A stretch of 44,602 nucleotides of DNA from Prolixibacteraceae bacterium. GTDB taxonomy: Bacteria > Bacteroidota > Bacteroidia > Bacteroidales > Prolixibacteraceae. A program made the translations under genes and the position numbers. Numbering within the stretch: the first letter of the stretch is position 1; every line of letters starts with the position of its first letter. The notes beneath the pieces were generated by a model that did not search any database, was not told the origin of the DNA, and worked only from the letters and a program-made list of their open reading frames with translations. Shown piece after piece: positions 17,223 to 26,841 of this stretch. Location: contig JAUWAB010000031.1 in the NCBI GenBank assembly GCA_030602265.1, positions 1 to 44,602 on the forward strand, written 5' to 3'.

Positions 17223-17227
17223 GCATC

Positions 17228-18022
17228 ATGGCAATACTGATATCAGCCCTCGTTCTGGGACTTATGGGAAGTTTTCACTGTGTGGGCATGTGTGGGCCTA
17301 TCGTTCTGGCCTTACCCCTTCACGGAAATAACCTGCAGCAGAAAATTTACGGAGGTTTGCTTTACAACCTGGGCCGCACGGTTACCTACGGGGTGATGGG
17401 CGCCATCTTCGGGCTGTTAGGACAGGGACTCCGGCTGGTTGGATTCCAGCAGGTGGTTTCCGTAATTATGGGATCAGCCATGGTTATTTCTGTACTCTTC
17501 CCTGCACTTTTCCGCAACCAGTATGATCTGCAAAAAAGCTCCTTCAAACTGGTGGGAAAATTAAAAAAATCGATCGTTGACCTGTTTTCCGTCCGGTCCT
17601 TCCAAAGCCTTTTCTTTATCGGCCTGCTGAACGGCCTCTTGCCCTGCGGACTGGTCTATATCGCCATAGCCGGTGCCATCGCCACCGGCAGTGTTTCAAC
17701 AGGCATCTGGTATATGGTCCTCTTTGGATTAGGGACCATTCCTATGCTGCTTTTTCTTGGAGTGGCAGGAAACTTGGCCGGTAACAAGCTCAGACAGAAA
17801 ATCAACCGGTTCATTCCCATACTGGTCATTATCGTCGGTATATTTTTCATACTGCGTGGACTTAACCTCAATATTAAATTCCTGAGTCCCACCAGGGATA
17901 AAATTGAAAAGAAATTTGAGCAAAGCCTGGATGAGAAGCACCTGTCTTCTTCAACAGACCAGGGTAAAACCTATGAAATGCCAGCCGCGATTCCTTCCTG
18001 CTGCCAGACAGAAAAGAAATAA
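17228..18022 (+). CDS. Sulfite exporter TauE/SafE-like membrane protein (cytochrome oxidase biogenesis)
   Basis: 264-aa protein with about six helices, starting with a hydrophobic helix that carries GSFHCVGMCGPIVLALP; the His/Cys residues HC..MC suggest copper contact. A second conserved helix has LNGLLPCGLVYIAI. This is the DsbD-like/UreH-like SafE subgroup found in cbb3 operons, where it probably handles copper or cytochrome c maturation; sulfite export is unlikely here. A polar tail of about 45 residues ends in SCCQTEKK, adding two more cysteines. It follows ccoH by 5 bases. Confidence 0.78.
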   Translation: MAILISALVLGLMGSFHCVGMCGPIVLALPLHGNNLQQKIYGGLLYNLGRTVTYGVMGAIFGLLGQGLRLVGFQQVVSVIMGSAMVISVLFPALFRNQYDLQKSSFKLVGKLKKSIVDLFSVRSFQSLFFIGLLNGLLPCGLVYIAIAGAIATGSVSTGIWYMVLFGLGTIPMLLFLGVAGNLAGNKLRQKINRFIPILVIIVGIFFILRGLNLNIKFLSPTRDKIEKKFEQSLDEKHLSSSTDQGKTYEMPAAIPSCCQTEKK

Positions 18023-18122
18023 AATGGCAGATTACAGGATTTTTTGTATGTTGCACCGATGAACCGGAAATTATCTATGCCAGCAGTTGACATGGGTCAG
18101 ACCATACCAATAACCCTGCCCA

Positions 18123-20567
18123 ATGAGTGAGACAAAAGAAAATAACCACTGTGTCCATTGCGGGGCCGACTGCGGTAAAAACCCGGTTATCTGGAACGAC
18201 CTGAAATTCTGTTGCAACGGTTGTAAAACGGTCTATCAGATGCTCCATGAGAACCGCCTTTACACCTATTACAATCTGGAGGAAACACCGGGGATCAGGG
18301 TGGAAACCACTGAATTCGGAAATAAATATGAATTTCTGGATAACGAGGAGGTGGCGGCCGAACTGATTACCTTCACTGAAGGGGATATCGCCAAGGTCAG
18401 GTTTTATATCCCGGTCATCCATTGTGCCTCCTGTATCTGGCTTCTCGAAAACCTCAGCAAACTCAACAAAGGGATCAAATATTCATCGGTCAATTTTGTC
18501 AGAAAAGAGGCCGACATAACTTTCAACCGGAGTGAGATCACCCTGCGCCAGTTAGTGGAATTGCTTGGGTCCATCCATTATATTCCAGATCTTTCCCAAA
18601 GCAGGTCGGGTAACCGGAAGGAGGAACATTCCTATAAAAAGCTACTCTACAAGATCGGCGTTGCCGGGTTTGTGTTCATGAACGTCATGACCTACAGCCT
18701 TCCCCACTATTTCCACGGAAAACCGATGGAAGACCGTCTCAGCAACGTATTAGCCGTTCTCAGTTACCTACTGACCATACCGGTGGTATTTTACAGTGGC
18801 AACGACTACCTGGTTTCAGCCTTTAAAAACCTGCGGAAAAGAACCACCAGCATAGACCTTCCCATTGCCTTAGGCATTTTGGCCCTTTTCGCCGTTACCA
18901 GCTATGATGTTCTTTCCGGATCAGGGGCAGGATATTCCGACAGCCTGGCGGGGCTGATCTTCTTCCTTCTGGTGGGAAAATGGTACCAGGGGAAATCATA
19001 CGAAGCCCTATCATTTGAACGGAACTACAAAAGTTATTTTCCGATTGCGGTTACACGGATAAACCAGCAGTTCGGTGAGCGTATCCTGATAGAGAAGGAA
19101 GAAAGCATCCTGCTCGAAAAGATCACTCCGGGCGATATCCTGCTGATACGCAATATGGAACTGATACCTGCCGATTCGGTTTTAACGGAGGGCCAGGGGA
19201 TGATCGACTACAGCTTCGTGACGGGAGAATCGAGTCCGGCGATGAAGAAAGAAGGCGACTTCCTTTATGCCGGGGGGCGACAGATGGGAGGCATTATCAA
19301 GGTCAGGGTCGAAAAAGATATTGACCAGAGCCATCTTACCCATTTATGGAACCAGGACAAAACTTATCACAAACCGACCGACAAGCTGAAAAACCTTACC
19401 GACCGGATCAGCAAGTATTTCACCATCATTGTTATTCTTATCGGATTCGCAGGATTTGCGGGATGGATGTTTACCGGAGATCTGCACAAGGCGGTTTTTG
19501 TATTCACCTCTGTTTTGATAATTGCCTGTCCGTGTGCCCTGGCACTCTCCGTTCCGTTTACCTTTGGCAACACCATGCGGATTTTCGGGCGCAAAGGACT
19601 TTATATCAAAAGCACCGACGTGATTGAGAAATTATCGCACATCAACACCATTGTATTTGATAAAACCGGAACCCTTACCCGGCCGAATGAAATCCATATC
19701 GGTTATACCGGCCGGCAACTAACCGGGGAAGAACTGTCGGCACTCTATTCCATGACCAGGCAATCGCCACATCCGTTAAGCATGGCGCTTTCGCAGTGGC
19801 TTAGTGACCACACCTACCGGGAACCGGAACATTTTGTGGAAGTCCAGGGCAGGGGTGTCTATGGCCGGGCAGCCGGTATTGAAGTCCGATATGGCTCAGA
19901 AGAGTTTGTCACCCACAGGGAAAATTCACGGGACCATTCAACCTCAACCGTATACGTCTCCTTCAACGACCGGTACGCAGGCTACTTTACCCTTTCCAAT
20001 CAATACAGGGAAGGGCTGGAGGAAGTAATTTCCACCCTGAAACCAAACTTCAGCCTCTATCTGCTGACAGGAGATAATAATGCGGAAATGACCAACCTGA
20101 CCAACTTTTTCGAACCGGCAAACATGAAATTTAACCAAAAACCGCAGGATAAGGCAGAATTTATCGAACAACTTCACAGACAGGGTAAAATTGTCCTGAT
20201 GACCGGAGACGGTCTAAATGATGCCGGGGCCCTGATGCAAAGCGATGTGGCCCTGACCATTGCCAACAAAGCCTACCAGTTTTCACCAGCCAGTGATGCG
20301 GTCCTTGAAGCAGAAAAATTCCCAAAATTAGCCCGTTTCATAGACTTTACACGCTTATCGGTCAGGATTGTGTACATCAGCTTCCTGATCTCTTTCCTGT
20401 ATAACGTGATCGGAATCGGGATTGCCCTCGCAGGAATCATGTCGCCCGTGATCGCAGCCATTTTAATGCCCATAAGTTCAGTATCCGTAGTAGCGTTCGC
20501 TACATTCGTGACCAGGGGCACAGGAGCATTTTACCTTTCCTCCAACAGGCATTCTGAACCATATTAA
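18123..20567 (+). CDS. ccoI: CcoI-type copper-transporting P1B ATPase
   Basis: Moves copper across the inner membrane for cbb3 assembly. The N-terminus has a Cys-rich metal-binding motif (HCVHCGADCG ... CCNGC), then a heavy-metal domain with CASC at 101-104. The core contains CPC at 469-471 in the transport helix, the phosphorylation motif DKTGT beginning at Asp513, an HP dipeptide for nucleotide binding, and GDGLND at 695-700. Eight helices are expected. Length, 814 aa, is normal for CcoI. It begins 100 bases after the SafE-like gene and ends the respiratory block. Confidence 0.93.
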   Translation: MSETKENNHCVHCGADCGKNPVIWNDLKFCCNGCKTVYQMLHENRLYTYYNLEETPGIRVETTEFGNKYEFLDNEEVAAELITFTEGDIAKVRFYIPVIHCASCIWLLENLSKLNKGIKYSSVNFVRKEADITFNRSEITLRQLVELLGSIHYIPDLSQSRSGNRKEEHSYKKLLYKIGVAGFVFMNVMTYSLPHYFHGKPMEDRLSNVLAVLSYLLTIPVVFYSGNDYLVSAFKNLRKRTTSIDLPIALGILALFAVTSYDVLSGSGAGYSDSLAGLIFFLLVGKWYQGKSYEALSFERNYKSYFPIAVTRINQQFGERILIEKEESILLEKITPGDILLIRNMELIPADSVLTEGQGMIDYSFVTGESSPAMKKEGDFLYAGGRQMGGIIKVRVEKDIDQSHLTHLWNQDKTYHKPTDKLKNLTDRISKYFTIIVILIGFAGFAGWMFTGDLHKAVFVFTSVLIIACPCALALSVPFTFGNTMRIFGRKGLYIKSTDVIEKLSHINTIVFDKTGTLTRPNEIHIGYTGRQLTGEELSALYSMTRQSPHPLSMALSQWLSDHTYREPEHFVEVQGRGVYGRAAGIEVRYGSEEFVTHRENSRDHSTSTVYVSFNDRYAGYFTLSNQYREGLEEVISTLKPNFSLYLLTGDNNAEMTNLTNFFEPANMKFNQKPQDKAEFIEQLHRQGKIVLMTGDGLNDAGALMQSDVALTIANKAYQFSPASDAVLEAEKFPKLARFIDFTRLSVRIVYISFLISFLYNVIGIGIALAGIMSPVIAAILMPISSVSVVAFATFVTRGTGAFYLSSNRHSEPY

Positions 20568-20976
20568 AATATTCATACCCGGCAACCCATCTATTATTAC
20601 TGTGATTTTTCTCCTGCCCCATCGGCAAATCAGGCGCACAATGCTGTATTTCAGCTTATTATAATAAAAGATAAAAAAGTAGGAAAAAGACTTGATTTCC
20701 ATTGTTTATTGTTGTAAATTGTATGCAATAAAATGGAACGATTTTAAAATCAGATTGACAAACTCCGTTTGCGAGCGACCTGTTGACATTTTTGTGAACA
20801 ATTTTATTGTAAAAACGGCCTTCATGATTTTGTCTTAAACTCTGTAATGGATTTTTACAGTTGATTATTAACATAATCACTACTTAACTTGATATGGATT
20901 CCTGTCGGGCTTGGTATTGTTTTGTGTAAATCCAAATAAATTTAACTGAGATACGCCTTAAAACAAACCCACTTGT
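20568..20976. other. Intergenic region between ccoI and the eCIS operon
   Basis: 409 bases of AT-rich sequence with no credible gene. It should hold the end of the cbb3 transcript and the promoter of the injection-system operon. Three one-mismatch versions of the Bacteroidota -7 element lie at 20787-20794, 20825-20832 and 20917-20924, none with a well-spaced TTG upstream, so no promoter can be chosen. No GC-rich terminator hairpin was seen. Confidence 0.5.
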
Positions 20977-21561
20977 ATGATACACCCTACACTGAAGTTT
21001 CTGGCAGAACAGCTGAACAACTATATCAACGAAATCAGAAAAAATTTCAATGATGACCTTTCCGACAATCTGGTAGTCCTCGACAGCATCAACAATATTG
21101 AAGAAAGCAAACTTAAGGATAAGAACAGCCTCCTCATCACCGTGGTTAACCTTGCCGAGGAGAGTTCGATGAAGAACCTGGCCGACTACCTTATACGCAA
21201 CCAACAGGATACCACTTATAAAAACCCGCCAATCAACCTGAACATATACATCCTGATCACTGCGGTCATGTCGAAATATGAGTATGAACTCAGATATCTG
21301 GGGCATGCCATTAATTTTTTCCAGGGAAAAACCCTGTTCAACAAAAAAAACAGTCCCAGCCAGATCGACGATCTTCCCGAAGACTTCTCTGTCAGCGTCG
21401 ATCTGGTATCCCTTTCATTTGAGCAGATTAATTATCTGTGGAGTACCCTCGGTGGGAAACAACGCCCGTTTGCATGCTATAAGCTGCGGATAATAAGAAT
21501 GGAGAGGGAAAGTGTCAGTGAAACAAGAGGCGTAATCAGGAAAATCAATATTAACACCTGA
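20977..21561 (+). CDS. eCIS cap/tail-terminator protein, Pvc16-like (DUF4255)
   Basis: 194-aa protein of the Pvc16/DUF4255 family, expected to cap the distal end of the sheath-tube and stop its growth. The start (MIHPTLKFLAEQLN) resembles family members, as do the central IYILITAVMSKYEYELRYLG stretch and the SLSFEQINYLWSTLGGKQRP segment. It is the first gene of the injection-system operon. Its stop is 41 bases from the next gene. Confidence 0.82.
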   Translation: MIHPTLKFLAEQLNNYINEIRKNFNDDLSDNLVVLDSINNIEESKLKDKNSLLITVVNLAEESSMKNLADYLIRNQQDTTYKNPPINLNIYILITAVMSKYEYELRYLGHAINFFQGKTLFNKKNSPSQIDDLPEDFSVSVDLVSLSFEQINYLWSTLGGKQRPFACYKLRIIRMERESVSETRGVIRKININT

Positions 21562-21601
21562 ACCGGATTTTTCCCGGGACAACAAATAAGGGAGACACAC
21601 T

Positions 21602-22807
21602 ATGGCCATTAGAATCGAATACGATACACTGTTTGAAATCAGGATCTTACACCATTATTTCCTGAATTCAGGAGGGACTCATTTTGAAAAGATGACAGAT
21701 GCCAAAAAAGCGGAAAGCATGCTCCGCTATGATTCCAGGGAGTTCTTTGAGATTACGCCAACCCCTGATTGCCGTCGTCTGCTGACTTCGGCGAAATGTA
21801 TATTCAAACATACCTCCGTGGGATTAATTGCAGGCATCCGTAGTGTGGCCGACGAATTGCAGCCGGGAAAAAGAACGGCATCCGTTCAATTTGACGACTC
21901 AGATACCTTTACCTTTATAGTGGAGTTAAGAGACCAGGGATTCAGAAACTACACCGCGCTCCCCCTTAATCCGGAATCAGGCAAAATGTTTCTGTTCAGA
22001 AATATGGAAAACGGGAACAAGCTGGAGTTTCCGGCCCTGACAGTCAACCCGGCTGAATATAAAAATGGCCTGACCTATTATCCGGGAGATATGGTAGCCG
22101 ATCAGGCCACCAATCCGCAGAAACTGTTTATTGCAAAAGTAAAGACCCAGCAGGACACAACCCATGCCAGTGACTGGACAACCGAAGAGAAATCAGACAA
22201 TTACCCGGTACACTATGTGACTGCTGCCGATCAGGTCAGGGTAGTCAGGGAAATCCTGAATTATACCGAAAAATCTGCCGGAGAAGCAGCCCGGGCCGAA
22301 ATGAGCCTTAATGGCGGAATCCCGTTTCCGGTAAATTTCACCGCACTGCCGGCTGACCCGGGCAATCCCCGGACCCTTCAGTTTGATTACAGGAAATTGC
22401 CGGAGGGACTTTGTACGCTCAATATATTCAAACCGGACGACACCCTTTCCGAAAAGCTGGAATTCTACCTTTTGCACCGACCGGCCATCCCATTTGGTAT
22501 TATCCTCATAAGGGTTAAAAGCGATCATACGGATTATCACCTTACAGACCAGAACCATTTTTTGCGTTCACCCGTATTTATGCTTCGATTCAGAAACCGG
22601 GCAACCTACTGGAGATATTCTGGCAAAAACTACAACCAGCAGTCTGTGACTGCCGAACCATTGCCCCTTACCCGGTATGGAATTATCCAGGATGTAAAAG
22701 TTAAGAATATCGACAATGAAGAAGTTGACGACCTTCCCAATCCTTCGGCCGGCATGATTAAAACCGACGAATCCAGATATTATTCAGAAATACATATTAA
22801 CTACTAA
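21602..22807 (+). CDS. Unrecognised eCIS-associated protein, 401 aa
   Basis: I do not recognise this as a named family. The protein is soluble, has no signal peptide or membrane helix, and appears beta-rich with several DxxF/tyrosine-rich strands. The N-terminal 100 residues (EYDTLFEIRILHHYFLN... ITPTPDCRRLL) look like one domain; a carbohydrate-binding-like YYPGDMVAD segment near residue 160 and a mixed C-terminal domain follow. Its position between the cap protein and the first sheath gene suggests a structural role at the distal end, for example a cap adaptor. That role is inferred from position only. Confidence 0.5.
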   Translation: MAIRIEYDTLFEIRILHHYFLNSGGTHFEKMTDAKKAESMLRYDSREFFEITPTPDCRRLLTSAKCIFKHTSVGLIAGIRSVADELQPGKRTASVQFDDSDTFTFIVELRDQGFRNYTALPLNPESGKMFLFRNMENGNKLEFPALTVNPAEYKNGLTYYPGDMVADQATNPQKLFIAKVKTQQDTTHASDWTTEEKSDNYPVHYVTAADQVRVVREILNYTEKSAGEAARAEMSLNGGIPFPVNFTALPADPGNPRTLQFDYRKLPEGLCTLNIFKPDDTLSEKLEFYLLHRPAIPFGIILIRVKSDHTDYHLTDQNHFLRSPVFMLRFRNRATYWRYSGKNYNQQSVTAEPLPLTRYGIIQDVKVKNIDNEEVDDLPNPSAGMIKTDESRYYSEIHINY

Positions 22808-22825
22808 TCAAAAAAAGAAAAGATT

Positions 22826-24307
22826 ATGGCAACAACGTACAAAACACCAGGAGTATATATCGAAGAGATATCGAAACTCCCCCCTTCGGTTGCCGAGGTA
22901 GAGACCGCCATACCGGCCTTTATCGGCTACACCCGTAACGTAACCCACGATGGTCAGACACTGACAGCCAAACCCAAAAGGATCAAATCTCTGGCCGAAT
23001 TCACCGAAGTATTTGGCCTTCCCCGGAACACGGAGTTCAAAACCGGTGCAGATAACGGCATCAAGATTAAAAAAGAGGCCGGCGAGTTTAAACTGGAAGG
23101 AACCCTGAACGACCCTTTCGAAGGACTGCATTACAGGTTGTATTACAGCCTCCAGTTGTATTTTGCCAACGGAGGTGGCCCCTGTTATGTGGTATCCTGC
23201 GGGCAGTTCAAGAACGACAATTCTGTGTCGGACACTGAAATGGAAACGGCATTGAACGCCCTGCGAAAGGAAGACGAGCCCACCATTATTGTCTTTACCG
23301 ATGCAGTTTCGCTGGACGACAAGGATAAATACTACGCGCTCTGCACCAAGGCCATCACCCAGTGTGCCGAACTGATGGACCGTGTTTTCATCGCCGACGT
23401 TTTCCTGGATAAAACCAAAAAGGGAGATGTCCCATTCGGAGATGTACAGGCTGAATTCCGGACCAAGATCGGCAACAACAACCTCAGCTATACTGCAGCC
23501 TACTATCCCTGGCTGCGCACTTCCCTGCCCTGCTACATCGATGAAACCGAAATCAAAATAATCCGGGGAACAGGGGTAGGCGCCAATGAAATTAAGGCCA
23601 ATACAGTTCTGCGCAAATACCCGGCCGAAGGATCGGCCACATTGGGTACGGCAGATGCCGAAACATCTCTCTATCACTGGCAGAGCAGCATTTACACCCT
23701 GATTAAAAAGGAGCTGGACAAATTCAGGATCATTACCCCGCCGGCACCGCTGATGGCCGGGGTATATGCAACGGTCGACAGCAGGCGTGGCGTCTGGAAG
23801 GCTCCGGCCAACGTAAGCCTGAACCTGGTGAAGGAACCGGTGGTCAAGCTGGATGATGAAGACCAGAAAGACATGAACGTAACCGATTCGGGTAAATCGG
23901 TCAATGCCATCAGGCTGTTTACCGGGAAGGGTGTAATCGTCTGGGGAGCCCGGACGCTGGCAGGCAACGATAACGAATGGCGTTATATCTCTGTCAGGAG
24001 GTTCTACAACATGGTGGAAGAGAGCGTCAAGAAAGCCTCTGAGCCTTTTGTTTTTGAGCCAAATGACAAGGGAACATGGACCAAGGTAAAGGCCATGATC
24101 GAAAATTACCTGGTACTGAAATGGCGTGACGGGGCCCTGATGGGAGCCAAACCCGACGAGGCATTCTTCGTGCATTGCGGATTGGGTGAAACCATGACTG
24201 CCCTCGATATTATGGAAGGCAGGATGATCATCGAGATCGGAATGGCTGTAGTAAGGCCGGCTGAATTCATCATCCTCCGCTTTTCCCACAAAATGGTGGT
24301 TTCTTAA
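22826..24307 (+). CDS. eCIS contractile sheath protein 1 (Pvc2-like)
   Basis: Main building block of the contractile sheath that drives the inner tube into a target. The N-terminus (TYKTPGVYIEEISKLPPSVAEV) and C-terminus (a VVRPAEFIILRFSHKM ending) are the hallmark of phage tail sheath proteins. The conserved GVWKAPANVS and VWGARTLAGNDNEWRYISVRRFYNMV segments of the core domain lie near residues 320-400. At 493 aa it is of usual size. It precedes a second sheath paralogue by 21 bases; shared terminal sequences show clear duplication. Confidence 0.93.
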   Translation: MATTYKTPGVYIEEISKLPPSVAEVETAIPAFIGYTRNVTHDGQTLTAKPKRIKSLAEFTEVFGLPRNTEFKTGADNGIKIKKEAGEFKLEGTLNDPFEGLHYRLYYSLQLYFANGGGPCYVVSCGQFKNDNSVSDTEMETALNALRKEDEPTIIVFTDAVSLDDKDKYYALCTKAITQCAELMDRVFIADVFLDKTKKGDVPFGDVQAEFRTKIGNNNLSYTAAYYPWLRTSLPCYIDETEIKIIRGTGVGANEIKANTVLRKYPAEGSATLGTADAETSLYHWQSSIYTLIKKELDKFRIITPPAPLMAGVYATVDSRRGVWKAPANVSLNLVKEPVVKLDDEDQKDMNVTDSGKSVNAIRLFTGKGVIVWGARTLAGNDNEWRYISVRRFYNMVEESVKKASEPFVFEPNDKGTWTKVKAMIENYLVLKWRDGALMGAKPDEAFFVHCGLGETMTALDIMEGRMIIEIGMAVVRPAEFIILRFSHKMVVS

Positions 24308-24328
24308 CCTGAATATATCTGATTGATT

Positions 24329-26341
24329 ATGACAACATACAAAACACCGGGTGTTTATGTGCAGGAGATTTCCCTTTTCCCGCCATCGGTCGCTGAAGTA
24401 GCTACCGCCATACCTGCTTTTATCGGGTACACGGAGTTTGCGGTAAGCGATAACGGGAACGCACTTAAACTGATCCCGACCCGAATCAAGGCATTGGCTG
24501 AATATGAAGCATACTTCGGCAAAGGCTATGAACCACATGAATATTCCGTTATTACCGATACCGCAGTAAATCCTCCGGCCATCGATAAGGTTGAGACCGC
24601 AATGAGGTTCTACCTGTACGAGAGCCTGCGTCTCTACTTTGACAATGGGGGTGGTGACTGCTATATCGTCTCCGTGGGAAAATATAAAGATGTCTGGGAC
24701 TTTGATACGGTCCAGAACAAATACACCGGATCTAAAATGAAAAGTTCCGACTTCGAAGCCGGGATCAATGCACTGGTAAAATATGATGAGCCAACCCTCA
24801 TCCTGTTTCCGGATGCAGCCGGACTGGAAGGGGACGACCGTTTCAGCGACCTGGGCGACTTACAGAAATCAGCCCTTATGCAGTGCGAAAAACTGCACGA
24901 CCGGTTTACCATTATGGATTTAGCCGACGGATTCAGGGCTTCCACGCCGTCCTTCAATCCTTTCGACCATTTCAGGCAACACATCGGTATAAACAGCCTG
25001 AAATTCGGGGCTGCCTATTATCCCTGGGTCAAGACCACCTTCTATCCTGAAACCGGTTGGAAACACCTGAAGTTTATCGTGAAAGGCACTACCAATGAGG
25101 CCGACCTGGATGCCCTTTTCGCCACAGATCCGGCATACATGATTTATAAAGGCAGAAAGGATGACCAGAAAACCATCACCGATCAGATTTCCCTGCTTAG
25201 GGATTCCAAAGAATCCATTACGGCCCGGCTCACGGAAATGCAGGTTGCCCTGGCTGCTGAAGCCGACAATAACAACCGGAAAGCACAGCTGACCAGTTTT
25301 CTGAAAGTGGTATCCGATACCGCCGTATTCTTAGCGGAATTTAAAACACAGGCTACTCAGGAACTCGGTAAAATCATCGGGGTTCTTCAGCAGGAGAAAT
25401 CACTTCAGGAAGGTATCGTTAACCTGATCCGGACAGAGACCAACGCAACAGTAGTCAACGTACTGAACAACAACACACCGGCATCGGTAAAAACCACCTA
25501 CACGCCGTTGAATGAGACCGCACTGACCGGGTATGCCAAACTGGATGATATCCCGGCCGGCGGCAAGGTTTACGCAGCAGATGAACAGGCAGTTGTAGCC
25601 CAGGACATCCTGAACCTGCAGGTCGCAGAAAAGATGGAAAGTGTACTTCAGCAGATTCTTTCCGGTGCTGAACAACTCAAATCAAGGGCAGAGCAGGAAC
25701 TCCTGGCAAGCCATCCGTTCTTCCAATATGCAGCCACACAGGTTAAGGAACTTATGCGCCAGGTACCGCCGTCGGGAGCTGTTGCCGGAGTTTATGCCGC
25801 TACTGACCGTACGCGGGGAGTGTGGAAGGCTCCGGCCAATGTGGGACTGAAATCGGTTGTCGGGCCTGCCGTTAAAATCGACAACAAAGAGCAGGAAGAC
25901 CTGAATGTACACCCCACGGGCAAGTCCATCAACGCCATCCGGACCTTTACCGGCCGAGGCACCCTGGTATGGGGCGCCCGTACACTGTCCGGAAATGACA
26001 ATGAATGGCGCTATGTTTCGGTGAGAAGGTTTTACAATATGGTGGAGGAAAGCGTTAAGAAAGCCACTGAACCCTTCACATTTGAGAATAACGACAAAAA
26101 CACCTGGGTTAAAGTGAAGGCCATGATCGAAAACTATCTGGTCCTTCAGTGGCGTGCAGGTGCACTTCAGGGCGCCAAACCAGAGGAAGCCTTCTTTGTG
26201 CATGTCGGCCTGGGAGAAACCATGACCGGGCTCGATATCCTCGAAGGCCGGATGATCGTTGAAATCGGCCTGGCCGTAGTCAGACCTGCAGAGTTCATCA
26301 TCCTCCGTTTCAGCCATAAAATGCCCGGAGGAAAGGATTAA
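24329..26341 (+). CDS. eCIS contractile sheath protein 2 with large coiled-coil insertion
   Basis: 670-aa sheath paralogue. The ATG at 24329 is preferred over the TTG two codons upstream because it aligns MTTYKTPGVY with the start of sheath 1. The N-terminal 240 and C-terminal 190 residues match sheath 1, including GVWKAPANVG and VVRPAEFIILRFSHKM. Between them, roughly residues 250-470, lies an insertion that is largely absent from sheath 1 and includes heptad-like helical stretches (KTITDQISLLRDSKESI, LQVAEKMESVLQQIL). The insertion probably projects from the sheath surface. It may form a distinct ring or decorate the particle. Confidence 0.88.
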   Translation: MTTYKTPGVYVQEISLFPPSVAEVATAIPAFIGYTEFAVSDNGNALKLIPTRIKALAEYEAYFGKGYEPHEYSVITDTAVNPPAIDKVETAMRFYLYESLRLYFDNGGGDCYIVSVGKYKDVWDFDTVQNKYTGSKMKSSDFEAGINALVKYDEPTLILFPDAAGLEGDDRFSDLGDLQKSALMQCEKLHDRFTIMDLADGFRASTPSFNPFDHFRQHIGINSLKFGAAYYPWVKTTFYPETGWKHLKFIVKGTTNEADLDALFATDPAYMIYKGRKDDQKTITDQISLLRDSKESITARLTEMQVALAAEADNNNRKAQLTSFLKVVSDTAVFLAEFKTQATQELGKIIGVLQQEKSLQEGIVNLIRTETNATVVNVLNNNTPASVKTTYTPLNETALTGYAKLDDIPAGGKVYAADEQAVVAQDILNLQVAEKMESVLQQILSGAEQLKSRAEQELLASHPFFQYAATQVKELMRQVPPSGAVAGVYAATDRTRGVWKAPANVGLKSVVGPAVKIDNKEQEDLNVHPTGKSINAIRTFTGRGTLVWGARTLSGNDNEWRYVSVRRFYNMVEESVKKATEPFTFENNDKNTWVKVKAMIENYLVLQWRAGALQGAKPEEAFFVHVGLGETMTGLDILEGRMIVEIGLAVVRPAEFIILRFSHKMPGGKD

Positions 26342-26400
26342 TATTCACACGATAAACGAAATCTGAAACATTAAAAACAAATCCATAAAAATTTAAAGCT

Positions 26401-26832
26401 ATGGCAAATTATCCATTACCCAAATTCCATTTTTCGGTAGAATGGGGAGGTTCCCGGATCGGTTTTACGGAAGTAACGGGTCTTACCATCGAAAATGAGG
26501 TCATCGAGTACCGTGAAGGAAGCAGTCCGGAATACAATAAAGTTAAAATGCCGGGACTCCACAAATTCGGAAACATCACCCTGAAAAGGGGAACCTTTGC
26601 CAAGGACAATGACTTCTTCAAATGGCTCAATACGGTCAAGCTCAATACCATTGAACGCCGCGACCTTACGATAAGCCTGCTGAACGAAGAACATGAACCC
26701 GTAGTGGTCTGGAAAGTGAAGAGTGCATGGCCGGTAAAGATCCAGGCACCCGATCTTAAGTCAGACGGTAACGAAGTAGCCATCGAGACCATCGAACTGG
26801 CACATGAAGGACTGGTAATTGAAGCTGTTTAA
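26401..26832 (+). CDS. eCIS inner tube protein 1 (gp19 family, Pvc1-like)
   Basis: 143-aa protein forming the rigid inner tube that carries cargo. It shows the T4 gp19-like pattern: an N-terminal FHFSVEWGG strand, FTEVTGLTIENEVIEYREG, a KFGNITLKRGTFAKDNDF hairpin and a C-terminal VAIETIELAHEGL strand. It follows the sheath gene by 59 bases and lies 9 bases before a second tube paralogue. Confidence 0.92.
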   Translation: MANYPLPKFHFSVEWGGSRIGFTEVTGLTIENEVIEYREGSSPEYNKVKMPGLHKFGNITLKRGTFAKDNDFFKWLNTVKLNTIERRDLTISLLNEEHEPVVVWKVKSAWPVKIQAPDLKSDGNEVAIETIELAHEGLVIEAV

Positions 26833-26841
26833 TCTGAACCG

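Noticed and set aside
20787-20924. Promoter for the eCIS operon
   Set aside because: Three one-mismatch -7 elements exist (20787, 20825, 20917), but none has a TTG at the proper distance, so none could be chosen.
22808-24538. 576-residue open frame antisense to the sheath genes
   Set aside because: It lies entirely opposite two clear sheath genes, has low-complexity, Cys/His/Phe-rich composition and no recognisable domain; it arises from the codon bias of the sense strand.
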